Source: Spirosoma oryzicola (GTDB lineage Bacteria; Bacteroidota; Bacteroidia; Cytophagales; Spirosomataceae). From it: DNA of 64,000 nucleotides. A program made the translations under genes and the position numbers. Numbering within the stretch: the first letter of the stretch is position 1; every line of letters starts with the position of its first letter. The stretch is taken from NCBI RefSeq assembly GCF_021233055.1, contig NZ_CP089538.1, positions 2,186,501 to 2,250,500 on the forward strand. The letters run 5' to 3'. Below the pieces are notes generated by a model. That model had not been told where the DNA came from. It ran no database searches and worked only from the letters and a program-made list of their open reading frames with translations. This document shows positions 8,656 through 17,380 of the stretch, piece by piece.

Positions 8656-9390
8656 TTAAAGCAGTGGAGCTTTATCGGTCAGGGCTTCGGCCAGAAACGC
8701 AGACTTATGTAGATAGTTAGGGTCTGGCGAATAAACAAACAGGCAGGTACCACCTTTTACCGCTTCGATAATCGGCTTTGACAGCGCATAAGGTACGGCC
8801 GGGCAACCTTGGCTACGGCCCAAGCGGCCCGTTTTGCGGATAATGTCCTCGCACACGTAATCTGCTCCGTGCAGTACAATGTTGCGATTATAAACATTAT
8901 CGTTGAAGCCTTTTTCCAATCCTTTCAATTGGAGCGACAAACCGTGTTTGCCCATGTATGTACTAAGCGTTTGGTAGAAACCAAGACTGCTCTGAAACGA
9001 CGAATTAATGTTGGAGAATCGGCTGGCTACGAGATCACCGGAATTACGACCGTGTGATACGTACGTGTTGAACAAAAGCTTTCTGTTGGTCAGGTCAACG
9101 ATGTACAACCGCTTCTTGTTCGATGGCTGGCTTAGATCAACAATCGACAAGATCGATTTTGTTGTATCCATTTTCTGCCATCCCCGCAGTGCATACTCAA
9201 AAACATCTTTTTGTAAACCAGACTGTGCCAAGTTTAGTTGATCATAAATGTCAAGTCTGGTAAACCTCTTAGCTTTGGTGGCTGTTTTGGTTGTTTCCGA
9301 TGCCGCAACGACGGTATGAGTCGATTTAAAACCGGTGCTGGCGAAATAAGCCACAACAAGAACAGCCAGAAGCCAAACAGCTTTCTTCAT
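8656..9390 (-). CDS. Murein L,D-transpeptidase catalytic-domain family protein
   Basis: A 244-residue exported cell-wall enzyme of the YkuD_2 type. Residues 1-20 form a hydrophobic signal peptide or anchor. The catalytic signature is visible as HG at His174 and the SQGCPAVP block with nucleophile Cys196, the order and spacing seen in this family. The preceding segment (IVDLSQPSNKKRLYIVDL) is the typical start of the fold. Family members are thought to act on meso-DAP peptidoglycan crosslinks or on anchoring of proteins to murein, but many have no defined role. It is divergent from the EcsC-family gene at 9494 across a 103-base gap. Confidence 0.9.
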   Translation of the reverse strand: MKKAVWLLAVLVVAYFASTGFKSTHTVVAASETTKTATKAKRFTRLDIYDQLNLAQSGLQKDVFEYALRGWQKMDTTKSILSIVDLSQPSNKKRLYIVDLTNRKLLFNTYVSHGRNSGDLVASRFSNINSSFQSSLGFYQTLSTYMGKHGLSLQLKGLEKGFNDNVYNRNIVLHGADYVCEDIIRKTGRLGRSQGCPAVPYALSKPIIEAVKGGTCLFVYSPDPNYLHKSAFLAEALTDKAPLL

Positions 9391-9493
9391 AAGTACAGAC
9401 GGATATATTAGTTGAGGGGGAATATACTAATAAAACCTGATCGGGAGCGTTTTAATTCGCCGAGGTGGCATCTTTTTTGCCAAAATTGCTTTT

Positions 9494-10231
9494 ATGACCT
9501 CTTACGAAGAAGCTGTACAGACCGAACTTAGGCGCTGGCAACAGGCTATGCAAAAGCCGCCATCAGCGGTTGGCCGATTGTCTACGACGGTGCAAAAACG
9601 CATAAATCGCATTATCCCGAAGCGCATACATCAGTTAATTACAGCGACGATTAAGCAGATGACGCGGGCGGTACTGTTTGGTGCCGAATATATCAATCGG
9701 TTGCCCGAAGTGGGTTCAACATTGCCGCAGCGGGAAGCTAGGGTCATAAGCCGTATTGACTTTTACCGAAAGGCCGGAGCCGCCGAAGGTGGTGTTACAG
9801 GAGCGGGAGGAATATGGCTCGGTCTGGCCGATTTTCCGCTGTTGCTCAGCTTGAAAATGAAACTGTTATTTGAGATTGCTGCGCTTTACGGCCATTCGGT
9901 GAGCGACTACCGAGAACGGGTCTATATCCTGTACATTTTTCAGCTGGCCTTTTCGAGTCAGGAGCGCCGACAGGTGATTTATCAGTACCTCGTCAATTGG
10001 CCCGAACACAGCCGCCAGTTGCCCAACGACATTAATCAGTTTGACTGGCTAACCTTCCAGCAGGAATACCGCGATTACATTGACCTGGCGAAAATGGCTC
10101 AGTTGATACCTGGTGTGGGGGCAGCGGTCGGCATTGTCGCTAATTACCAGTTAATAAGCCAGCTAGGCCGTACGGCAATGAACGCTTATCGAATGCGGTG
10201 GCTTGAAGAAAACAAGGCGTTGCTGTCGTAA
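9494..10231 (+). CDS. EcsC family protein
   Basis: A 245-residue protein matching the EcsC family, named after the third gene of the Bacillus ecs locus. The hallmark Gly-rich block followed by a hydrophobic helix is at about residues 95-130 (GVTGAGGIWLGLADFPLLLS), and a second Gly-rich hydrophobic segment (IPGVGAAVGIVANYQLI) is near the C-terminus. Both could insert into or associate with membranes. The biochemical role is not established. Its stop lies 4 bases from the stop of the convergent serine hydrolase gene, so no separate terminator fits between them. Confidence 0.88.
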   Translation: MTSYEEAVQTELRRWQQAMQKPPSAVGRLSTTVQKRINRIIPKRIHQLITATIKQMTRAVLFGAEYINRLPEVGSTLPQREARVISRIDFYRKAGAAEGGVTGAGGIWLGLADFPLLLSLKMKLLFEIAALYGHSVSDYRERVYILYIFQLAFSSQERRQVIYQYLVNWPEHSRQLPNDINQFDWLTFQQEYRDYIDLAKMAQLIPGVGAAVGIVANYQLISQLGRTAMNAYRMRWLEENKALLS

Positions 10232-10235
10232 CGGG

Positions 10236-11375
10236 TTACTTACTGACTCGTTTGCGGACCTCGTCGCGCCAGTTAATTCCCAAAAAGCCCAAAGCAGGAT
10301 GCTGACCACCCAGAGTTAGCCGTAGCAGTTCATCCGCAAAGTCTAATCCGCCGGTACTATTAGTAAAGTAGATGACGGCCTCTTTGCGGCTTAAATGGGC
10401 GGTGACGTAGCATTTGAAGGCACCGTTGTCGCCCCAATGCCAGATGTACGTGTCGGACGATGGCTGTTCCAGGCCAATTCCTAATCCCCAGAACAAGTCA
10501 GGGGCCAATGTTGTCGAGTCGGAAAATCGTATGGAAAGTTGGCTCTGCGCGCTTAGCATCTGGCTTACGGTTGCCGGTTTTAGTCCCGTTGGCGTCAAAA
10601 GAGCCAGTACGAAGCGCGCATAATCGTTGGCCGTGGTATGTAGCGAGTAAGCCATATTGGCCTGCGTAGGTTTGTACTTAGGCTCTACATCACCCGATTC
10701 GTTGTGAGGCTGCGCAAAATTGGTGTTGAAACTAGCTTTCCAGACAAAGCCGCTATTGGTCATCCCGAGGGGTTTCAGAACCCGCTCTTCCATCACATCA
10801 TTAATGGGTTTGCCCGTTATCTTTTCGACTACTTTTTGCAGGTAAACAAAACCTTCCCCTGAATAACCAAACCGCTTACCCGGAAAAAATAGCATTGATA
10901 ACTTCGGCGACTGCCGGTTTTTGCGCCAGTTCGGAAAACCGGACCGGTGACTTAACACCAAACGGGCCGTTATTTTCTGATAACGTTCATCATCGGCAGC
11001 ATCCGGGTAGGGAAGGTACTCGTACAGCGGTTTGTCTAAGTCTAATTTACCTTCTTCCACCAGTTGCAAAACAGCGTAGGCAAACACCGGCTTGCTTAGC
11101 GAAGCGGCTTCAAATACGGTGGACGAGGTTACGTGCTGGGTCGAATCTACTTTCGTTAGCCCGTAACCATGGCTATACGCGAGCTTATTATCTCGAATGA
11201 TTGCTATGGACAGACCGGGTACATGAGCGCTGTCCATTAGTTGACGAGTGCGCTGATCCAGTTGGCGAAAATTGCCATCGTCGTTCGTTGACTGCGCAGC
11301 CGCTAATCGAGTTATCAACAGGAACACGAAAAACCAGCGGTACGAAAAGCCAGAATGCTGTGTAGACAGGTCCAT
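10236..11375 (-). CDS. Serine hydrolase, class C beta-lactamase family
   Basis: A 379-residue exported hydrolase with a signal peptide (residues 1 to about 28, ending AAAQS). Motifs of the beta-lactamase/PBP-like fold: SLSK at 92-95 (nucleophile Ser92, Lys95), YSG at 171-173 in the place of the usual YxN, and WHWGDNG near residue 315 matching the HxG/KTG position. The length is right for the family. YSG instead of YSN is common in esterase-like members, so peptidase or esterase activity is more likely than beta-lactam hydrolysis. It belongs to a different subfamily from the 552-residue enzyme at 5991. Confidence 0.92.
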   Translation of the reverse strand: MDLSTQHSGFSYRWFFVFLLITRLAAAQSTNDDGNFRQLDQRTRQLMDSAHVPGLSIAIIRDNKLAYSHGYGLTKVDSTQHVTSSTVFEAASLSKPVFAYAVLQLVEEGKLDLDKPLYEYLPYPDAADDERYQKITARLVLSHRSGFPNWRKNRQSPKLSMLFFPGKRFGYSGEGFVYLQKVVEKITGKPINDVMEERVLKPLGMTNSGFVWKASFNTNFAQPHNESGDVEPKYKPTQANMAYSLHTTANDYARFVLALLTPTGLKPATVSQMLSAQSQLSIRFSDSTTLAPDLFWGLGIGLEQPSSDTYIWHWGDNGAFKCYVTAHLSRKEAVIYFTNSTGGLDFADELLRLTLGGQHPALGFLGINWRDEVRKRVSK

Positions 11376-11428
11376 GAGGGTTGATGAGTGGGCAAACTCA
11401 TTTACGAAATCAGATTACAGGAACGGGC

Positions 11429-12100
11429 TTAGAACGTGTAAATAAGCTGGGTCTGAAGGCCAAGCTCATAGGTACGGTTTTCCGTATGAGAGCCGCCAAA
11501 TCGGCCCAGTCGATACGTAATCGTGGGCTGCGCGGTTAGCGCAAGGGTAGGATTCAATTGATAAACGGCACCGGCACCCAGCATGATATTAAATACCGGA
11601 CCAGCGTCGGCATTGAGCCGTAGTTTTTGCGTTGGCAGATCATCGCGTACGGCGAGCACGCGTGACGAGAACGGAAAATCGACTAGTGCCGCCAGCGTGT
11701 AGTATGGGGATAGTTTTTTGGTTGATGATCGGTAGTTGATCGACAGCGGAATTCGAATTGCCCGACTTCGAACCGTTGTCGTTCCTTCCCCGGCAAGCGG
11801 TAACCGGTCGGTACGGGTCGGGAGGTAACGGTAGTGCAATCCGCCGGCTACCGACCATCCCGGCGCGTACGTGTAATAAACGGTTACGCCAGCGGAGTAA
11901 CCGACTGAACCCATAGCCCCGTTTAGGAAAATAGGTTCAACTACTTGACCGTCGCTGTTGGGATATAAATAAACGTTTTTGTAAGCGGTATGTACGTACA
12001 GCGGTGTAACGGTTGCCGAGACAGATAACTTTTCCTGACCAAACACCGATACTGCCTGTACTACAAAGAGAAAGAGTAATGAATAAAAAAGTCTGGTCAT
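11429..12100 (-). CDS. Outer-membrane beta-barrel-like protein
   Basis: About 223 residues starting at MTRLFYSLLFLFVV, a clear signal peptide cut after VFGQ; an ATG 15 bases further upstream (12115) is equally usable. The mature part is rich in alternating aromatic and polar strands (GVTVYYTYAPGWSVAGGLHYRYLPT, SPYYTLAALVDFP, ALTAQPTITYRLGRFG) and ends with an aromatic terminal strand (GLQTQLIYTF), as expected for a small outer-membrane beta-barrel of the OmpW/PorT kind. No enzymatic motif is visible. It lies between the serine hydrolase and the DUF4142 gene, all leftward. Confidence 0.75.
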   Translation of the reverse strand: MTRLFYSLLFLFVVQAVSVFGQEKLSVSATVTPLYVHTAYKNVYLYPNSDGQVVEPIFLNGAMGSVGYSAGVTVYYTYAPGWSVAGGLHYRYLPTRTDRLPLAGEGTTTVRSRAIRIPLSINYRSSTKKLSPYYTLAALVDFPFSSRVLAVRDDLPTQKLRLNADAGPVFNIMLGAGAVYQLNPTLALTAQPTITYRLGRFGGSHTENRTYELGLQTQLIYTF

Positions 12101-12138
12101 AGGCGAGCTTGTCATCATTGTTCGGTGAAATAAAACAA

Positions 12139-12171
12139 AAAAGGAGACCAACCAACGGCCAGTCTCCTTTT
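12139..12171 (-). terminator. Intrinsic terminator of the DUF4142 gene
   Basis: The arms 12139-12148 and 12162-12171 (aaaaggagac with gtctcctttt) form a perfect 10-bp stem. On the minus strand it is followed by a T-rich tract (ttgtttta). Confidence 0.8.
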
Positions 12172-12188
12172 CTGAGGCTACAGCCCCG

Positions 12189-12746
12189 TTATTTCATGGA
12201 GCTTTGGATACTTTCAATCCGCTCCAGGTGTGTTTTTAACGTCGGTAACGTTTTGGTCGCGAAGGCTTTGATATCTGCGTCTTTCGCTTCCTTGCTGGCT
12301 TCTTCAAACTCGTCAATGTCTTCTTTATGATCATCGACCATCAGGCTCACGTACTTTTTATCAAATTCTTTTCCTGACAATTTTGTCAGTTCGTTCACGT
12401 GTTTCTGGTGGTCTTCGCCCAACATTGTTGGTAGCGTGATGTTTTTACTGGCGGCCAGTGATTTCAGCTCGTCGTTGGCTTTCGAGTGATCGGTAACCAT
12501 CATAGCACCAAAATCTTTTACTTGCTGATTTTGCGCTTTTTCCTGCGCCAAACGACCCAGCTCAACTTCCAGCATACCACCGCTGGCCGCTTTCACCGCA
12601 AACTCAGAATCGTCATCATCCGATGTTTTCTTTTCTTCGTTAATCTGTTCTGCCTGGTCTACACTGTCTTTCTTTTCGCTGCTGCCGCAGGATTGTACCG
12701 ATAAACCACCGGCTACGAATAAGGCTAGGAGAATGGTCTTTTTCAT
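12189..12746 (-). CDS. DUF4142 domain lipoprotein
   Basis: A 185-residue predicted lipoprotein. The signal peptide ends in a lipobox-like LSVQSCGS with Cys20, followed by a Glu/Asp/Lys-rich linker. Residues 50-180 are a four-helix ferritin-like DUF4142 domain (AASGGMLEVELGRLAQEKA, then MMVTDHSKANDEL and SLMVDDHKEDIDEFEE). The VTDH and VDDHK segments are the conserved family signatures. DUF4142 proteins are common in Bacteroidota envelopes and are often stress-induced, but the activity is not known. The gene is divergent from the transporter at 12839. Confidence 0.92.
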   Translation of the reverse strand: MKKTILLALFVAGGLSVQSCGSSEKKDSVDQAEQINEEKKTSDDDDSEFAVKAASGGMLEVELGRLAQEKAQNQQVKDFGAMMVTDHSKANDELKSLAASKNITLPTMLGEDHQKHVNELTKLSGKEFDKKYVSLMVDDHKEDIDEFEEASKEAKDADIKAFATKTLPTLKTHLERIESIQSSMK

Positions 12747-12838
12747 GATTATGTTGGTTTTATAACGTTGATAAACAGAACTTTAAATAAAACCAGGATT
12801 CATTTGTATTGTTTGACTGCTATCCGGTGAGTTATTTT

Positions 12839-13840
12839 ATGAACTGGTTTGTCCCGTTCATTTATCTGACAGCCAGTCGTTTTATGCTTTTTCTGTTTCT
12901 CAGTATTTTGCTTTCTGTCGTGCTGTTGCTCAACTTCCGACTGTTTCCACGCTACGATATCAATACATTTCAGGCTATCGTTTTCAATTATCCCGTTTGC
13001 TTTCTGACGGGGTATCTGCTGCTACCCGCCGGGCAGTCGTTTAGCCTCGATTTTTCGCAAACCTGGACCTGGTTAGCCCTGGGTCTGGGCGTTGGCTTTA
13101 TTCTAACCTTTATTCTATCGGGGGCGTCAACCCAGCGAATGGGCATCACGGCGACCTCATTAGCCAGCAATCTGTCGCTTGTTATTCCGGTCTGCTTTAG
13201 TCTGTTTGTTTTTCAGGTTGGCGGGAAATCGTTCGATGCGCTTAATTACCTGGGAATGCTTCTGGCGGTGGTAGCGGTTGGGCTAAGCACCTACAAAAAG
13301 GAACCGAATGAGCTGGCGGTAGAAACGCCTATTCTACAGGAAGCAGCTGCAAGCGTTGGCCGCCCACGCCGGCTGGGAATAAGCGTATTACTGCCGGTAG
13401 GCGTGTTTTTGTGTTACGGTGCCACCAACACGATGACAAACTACATGAACATTCGCTACATCGCCACGTCAGATAAAGCGATTGTTGTCACGTTGACGAC
13501 AATTCTGGGCGCGGTAGCCGCCGGTTTACTCATGCTGGTCGTACGGGTCGTACAAGGCAAAGAAGTCGTTCGTGTTCGCAATCTGATGGGGGCCGTGACG
13601 CTTGGTGTTCCTAATTTTCTGAGTTTTTACACGTTGCTGCTGGCCTTGTCGCAGTTTGGGGGCAACGGTGCGTTTGTGTATCCACTGTATAACATTGGCG
13701 TGATCCTGGTCGCTGCGTTGCTGGCCGCTTTATTTTTTCGGGAGAAACTGTCGCTTGCCAATAAAATCGGGTTGGTGCTGGCCGTAACGGCTATCGGACT
13801 TCTGTCGTGGCAGGAGTTGCTGGCATCGCTTGCACGCTAA
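12839..13840 (+). CDS. DMT-superfamily (EamA-like) membrane transporter
   Basis: A polytopic membrane protein of about 333 residues from the ATG at 12839 (another ATG at 12884 begins right at the first helix; an upstream TTG at 12809 is unlikely). About ten hydrophobic helices are visible in two halves of five separated by a hydrophilic loop (YKKEPNELAVETPILQEAA, about residue 155), the typical DMT layout. The C-terminal half ends YNIGVILVAALLAALFFREKLSLANKIGLVLAVTAIGLL, cited here only as positions 290-330. Substrate unknown. The last four bases overlap the stop of the convergent gene at 13837. Confidence 0.88.
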   Translation: MNWFVPFIYLTASRFMLFLFLSILLSVVLLLNFRLFPRYDINTFQAIVFNYPVCFLTGYLLLPAGQSFSLDFSQTWTWLALGLGVGFILTFILSGASTQRMGITATSLASNLSLVIPVCFSLFVFQVGGKSFDALNYLGMLLAVVAVGLSTYKKEPNELAVETPILQEAAASVGRPRRLGISVLLPVGVFLCYGATNTMTNYMNIRYIATSDKAIVVTLTTILGAVAAGLLMLVVRVVQGKEVVRVRNLMGAVTLGVPNFLSFYTLLLALSQFGGNGAFVYPLYNIGVILVAALLAALFFREKLSLANKIGLVLAVTAIGLLSWQELLASLAR

Positions 13841-14208
13841 AGCGCTTCGTACCGGATCCTGATCGTTCGCTTGCCGTCTTCGGTAGGTGAGCTAATCGAG
13901 ATCGTTTCTACCGAAATGCTTTTGTTGTTCAGCACCTCTTTGACGTACTTGACATCGGTTGTTGGCTGGTCGTTGAGGTAATACGTGACGGTTTTGGGCG
14001 GGTAATTAAACAAATTAACACGCGCAGCCGTGGTCTTGATGAACGTATTCGATGCGGGAACTTGATCAATTATTTCAGGTTGGCTCGCTTTAATTTGCCG
14101 GTAGGTGGGAAATGGGCTTTCCGACTTTTTCGATTGCCCAAAACAGGCGCAGCCTACCGTAGCCAAGTAAAAAAGTACCGCGAAGGCTAGTCGGACGTGA
14201 AGTGGCAT
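13837..14208 (-). CDS. Hypothetical exported protein
   Basis: About 123 residues from the ATG at 14208 (a more upstream ATG at 14262 would add 18 residues ahead of the signal peptide and is less likely). Residues 1 to about 25 form a signal peptide (LAFAVLFYLATVGCACFGQ) whose VGCAC could also serve as a lipobox. The mature part is a small alpha/beta domain with no recognised family: a segment FNYPPKTVTYYLNDQPTTD, then VETISISS and a final strand RTIRIRYEAL. It is downstream of the Mla-type operon on the same strand but separated by about 170 bases. Confidence 0.6.
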   Translation of the reverse strand: MPLHVRLAFAVLFYLATVGCACFGQSKKSESPFPTYRQIKASQPEIIDQVPASNTFIKTTAARVNLFNYPPKTVTYYLNDQPTTDVKYVKEVLNNKSISVETISISSPTEDGKRTIRIRYEAL

Positions 14209-14377
14209 GGTCGTTTGTCGGTAGGCTAAAAAGACACTACCCTTGCCAAGGTTGCTGCTCAAATGTCAGTAACGGATGGCAAGGGCAGGTAGTCTGTGCA
14301 TCTATGAAACGCACCAAGGCAAAACCTAGTATATTTTATTGAGTAACGTAAGCCGTAAGTGGTGACAAAAGCAGCGA

Positions 14378-15400
14378 TTATTGTTTTGCCGCTGTACTGT
14401 CAGCGCTCCGTTTAGCGTCTGCTTTCGCTTTTTTCTTAAAGAAACCTCGCAAGAGAAAATTGCTCTGGGCCGCTTTCAGATCCTCGTTCAGCAAAGCACT
14501 GCCCGTGTTGAGGTTGCGAAGGGTAGTCCGGAGGTTATTGGCTGTTTCCTGGTCCGTAAGCAGTACACCGAGCGGGGTATTGTTGTTGTTTAGCTTTTCC
14601 GAAGCGCGGTTGAAGTTATCGGTTGTGCGACGCAGGTTACCAACGGCCACATCCGCCGAAGTAGCCGCATTTTCGAGTCGGCCAGCCGAACGGCTCAGCC
14701 GCCGGAAAATTGCCGTATCACTGACCAGTTCGTTTGCCAATGTACCCGGTGTGTTGAGTCTGGATGCGAATTGTGATACCGAGCCCGTTATTTTGGCGGT
14801 ATTGACCGACGCCCGTTCGAGGTTGACCATCGCCCGCTTGAAGTTGTCGGCTACCATGGAATCTGTCAGCACAGCACCTACGGTTCCTTTTCCTTTCCGC
14901 AGATTACCGACCAGTTCCTTAAAGTCGTTGGTTACCCGCAGCAGGTTGTTGTTGTTTTCCTGCAACGTTTCCAGAATCTGGTCTGAACTGAGCGCAGCCT
15001 GCGTTTGCAGCCGGTCGCCCTCTTCTACTTCGGGATGGCTGTTTGTGCCACCGGCAATGACAACGATTTTATTGCCAATTAACCCGTCGGAACTGATCGC
15101 GGCAGTCGCATCTTTGCGGATAAACTGCTGCGAACTTTGTTCAACATCCATATCGACCTCTACTTGGGCGTTGCTGTTGATGGTTACCCGTTTGACGGTT
15201 CCTACTTTTACGCCTGAAAACCAGACGTTGTTGCCTGCCTTAAGTCCGCCAACATCTTTAAAGATGGCAATCAGCCGGATACTTTTTGTAAAGCGTTTTT
15301 GCTGTCCGCCCAGCACGAACACCCCCGCAACGAAGATGATAATACCCAGCAGAACAAATACGCCAACAACGACAGAGCGTTTAGTCGATTCTGTACTCAT
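14378..15400 (-). CDS. mlaD: MlaD family (MCE domain) lipid-binding protein
   Basis: A 340-residue periplasmic protein with one N-terminal membrane anchor (residues 10-30, VVVGVFVLLGIIIFVAGVFV) followed by an MCE domain at about 40-115 (FKDVGGLKAGNNVWFSGVKVG, ending VVIAGG). The rest is a long helical region with repeated NNLRTTLRNLN-like heptads, as expected for the coiled tail that forms a hexameric tunnel. In Mla systems the protein carries phospholipids between inner and outer membrane with the MlaE permease and MlaF ATPase. Here the three genes run permease-ATPase-MCE on one strand with 73- and 30-base gaps. MlaB and MlaC partners are not seen. Confidence 0.93.
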   Translation of the reverse strand: MSTESTKRSVVVGVFVLLGIIIFVAGVFVLGGQQKRFTKSIRLIAIFKDVGGLKAGNNVWFSGVKVGTVKRVTINSNAQVEVDMDVEQSSQQFIRKDATAAISSDGLIGNKIVVIAGGTNSHPEVEEGDRLQTQAALSSDQILETLQENNNNLLRVTNDFKELVGNLRKGKGTVGAVLTDSMVADNFKRAMVNLERASVNTAKITGSVSQFASRLNTPGTLANELVSDTAIFRRLSRSAGRLENAATSADVAVGNLRRTTDNFNRASEKLNNNNTPLGVLLTDQETANNLRTTLRNLNTGSALLNEDLKAAQSNFLLRGFFKKKAKADAKRSADSTAAKQ

Positions 15401-15473
15401 ATATAGTGTATAGTGACTTAAATAAAGTGGTTGAACCCGTCACTAATCACCAACCACTAATCCAGGATTCTGT

Positions 15474-16229
15474 TTAATTCACAAAGTTATAATTGTAAAA
15501 TTGCTGTATCCGTTCGTCGGGATCGGCAAACACCTCATCGAACGTTCCAACCCGCGCGAAACGGCCATCCAACAGCATAGAAACCCGGTCGCCGGTGGTT
15601 TTGGCGCAGGTCAAATCGTGCGTAATGATGATGGATGTTGCTTTAAAGCGCTCTTTCACTTCGTTGATCAGGTTGTTGATCTCGATACTGGTAATCGGGT
15701 CAAGACCGGCTGTAGGCTCATCGTAGAGCATGATCTGTGGCTTGAGGATCAGCGTGCGGGCAATACCAATTCGTTTGCGCTGCCCACCCGACAGTTCAGA
15801 GGGCATTTGATTGATCGTTTGCGACAGGCCAACATCGTCCAACGCTTCTTCGACGGCACGGTCGATTTCGCCCTGGGTTAAGTTGCGCACATTTCGGATA
15901 AGCGGAAATTCCAGGTTTTCCCGGATGCTCATGCTGTCGTATAAAGCACTGCTCTGAAACGAAAAGCCGACTTTCTGTCGGAACTGATCAAGATCATGAC
16001 CGCGCAACTGCTCGACATCCTGCCCTAGCACGATAACGCTGCCCGCATCGGGTTTCAGCAAGCCAATAATGATTTTGATCAGTACCGACTTCCCCGTACC
16101 GGACCGGCCCAGCACAACCATGTTCTCGCCCTTACTTACTTCTAGGTCAACGCCACGCAGTACATGCAGATCGCCAAAGGACTTTTTCAGACCGTGAATA
16201 TTAATAACAAGATCGTTTTGTGGCGTCAT
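15474..16229 (-). CDS. mlaF: Mla-type ABC transporter ATPase
   Basis: A 251-residue ATP-binding subunit. Walker A is GRSGTGKSV near residue 38, the ABC signature is LSGGQRKRIGIAR near 143, Walker B is IMLYDEPTAGLD near 163 and the switch His is in IITHD near 200. The C-terminus (GRFARVGTFDEVFADPDERIQQF) is typical of MlaF. It powers lipid transport by the adjacent MlaE permease (upstream) and the MCE protein (downstream). Confidence 0.95.
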   Translation of the reverse strand: MTPQNDLVINIHGLKKSFGDLHVLRGVDLEVSKGENMVVLGRSGTGKSVLIKIIIGLLKPDAGSVIVLGQDVEQLRGHDLDQFRQKVGFSFQSSALYDSMSIRENLEFPLIRNVRNLTQGEIDRAVEEALDDVGLSQTINQMPSELSGGQRKRIGIARTLILKPQIMLYDEPTAGLDPITSIEINNLINEVKERFKATSIIITHDLTCAKTTGDRVSMLLDGRFARVGTFDEVFADPDERIQQFYNYNFVN

Positions 16230-16259
16230 GGTGGTAAAAATAGGATTCAGCCGTGGAAA

Positions 16260-17075
16260 CTAGCTTCCCCGAATAGCTGATATAATTTGAAGCGATAATA
16301 ATTCTTCAATAAAGACTAAAAACATAGCGGTCACAACGGATGCGTTAGCCGCTTTACCGACTCCCTCAGTTCCCTTCGACGAGTGGTAGCCTTTGTAACA
16401 GCCAACCATGCCAACGGTAAACCCGAACACAATTGACTTTGCTAGCGACGCGAAAATGTCGACGTAGGAAATAGCACCGAAAACCTCCTGGAAAAAGGAT
16501 ATGAAGCTGGTTTGCTCGTTCTGATTGACATTGATGAAGGCCCCCAGCAGCGCAACAAAAATGGTGTACATGGTCAGGATCGGAACGGTGATTGACGTTG
16601 CCAGCACGCGGCTGACCACCAGAAACTTGAACGGGTTCGTTCCGGATACTTCCATCGCGTCGATCTGCTCCGTAACGTTCATCGAACCCAGCTCGGCCCC
16701 GATACTCGACCCCACTTTACCCGATGCGATAATAGCCGTAACGAGTGGCCCCAAAGCCCGGACAATGGCAATGGCAATCAGCGAAGGCAACCAGGAGCTA
16801 GCCCCAAATTCAGACAGCGAAGGGCGCGACTGGTTGGTAAAGACAATGCCTGTAATAAAGCCCGTGGTCGAAATCAGTAGTAGCGAGCGGTAGCCGACTT
16901 CGTAACACTGCCGGACGACCTCCTTAAACTCGTAGGGCGGAACAAACGCTTCCTGGAAGAAGCGTCCGACAAAAGCCGCGACATCGGCTAGGTTCAGAAA
17001 AAACTTGTCCAGTCGCCGGGTAACGACGGGCTTGCTGGATGACTTAGTGGCGGAATTGGTAGTATCAGACTGCAT
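16260..17075 (-). CDS. mlaE: Mla-type ABC transporter permease
   Basis: A 271-residue inner-membrane permease of the MlaE family with five to six hydrophobic helices. Conserved blocks include GFITGIVFTNQ (residue 70), a region ASGKVGSSIGAELGSMNVTEQIDAMEVSG at about 120-148 which is the strongest family signature, and GMVGCYKGYHSSKGTEGVGKA near 228. It is first in the three-gene leftward operon mlaE-mlaF-mlaD. The role is phospholipid traffic for outer-membrane asymmetry, or another lipid import/export; direction is unresolved for this lineage. Confidence 0.95.
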   Translation of the reverse strand: MQSDTTNSATKSSSKPVVTRRLDKFFLNLADVAAFVGRFFQEAFVPPYEFKEVVRQCYEVGYRSLLLISTTGFITGIVFTNQSRPSLSEFGASSWLPSLIAIAIVRALGPLVTAIIASGKVGSSIGAELGSMNVTEQIDAMEVSGTNPFKFLVVSRVLATSITVPILTMYTIFVALLGAFINVNQNEQTSFISFFQEVFGAISYVDIFASLAKSIVFGFTVGMVGCYKGYHSSKGTEGVGKAANASVVTAMFLVFIEELLSLQIISAIRGS

Positions 17076-17380
17076 TCAATCGCGGACAATAATACTTGTC
17101 GGGTAGTTCAATAACTGATTTGAACGGTTTGGGTTTTAATTTATGCCGTTACAGTGTAAAGTGTATCGGAGGCCAACCATTATTTCTATACGCAACGGCT
17201 CCCGGTTGGCTAAAAAACCACGGTATTAACCCATCTAAGCGCGTTTTCGTTGACAATTGGCGGCTATTTACTACCAAAAGGCACAAGAAGAGCGTGTTAC
17301 TTATTTAGTAACCCTGTTTTGATTGAAAGTAAGCCAGTAAAATTGGGCAAAAGAGTAGGCAAATTGTCCCTTTATAGGGA
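17076..17380. other. Intergenic region upstream of the Mla operon
   Basis: About 305 bases between the start of the leftward Mla operon and the stop of the leftward C1 protease gene. It should hold the promoter of the operon, but I do not find an exact TTTG/TAnnTTTG pair. The rightward frame here has no support as a gene. Confidence 0.5.

Noticed and set aside
14460..15413. A 317-codon rightward frame
   Set aside because: It lies antisense to the MCE-domain gene, whose domain evidence is strong; the translation is Ser/Leu/Arg-rich and resembles no family.
17096..17308. A 70-codon frame upstream of the Mla operon
   Set aside because: It sits in a promoter-containing gap, starts at a weak context and has no recognisable pattern.
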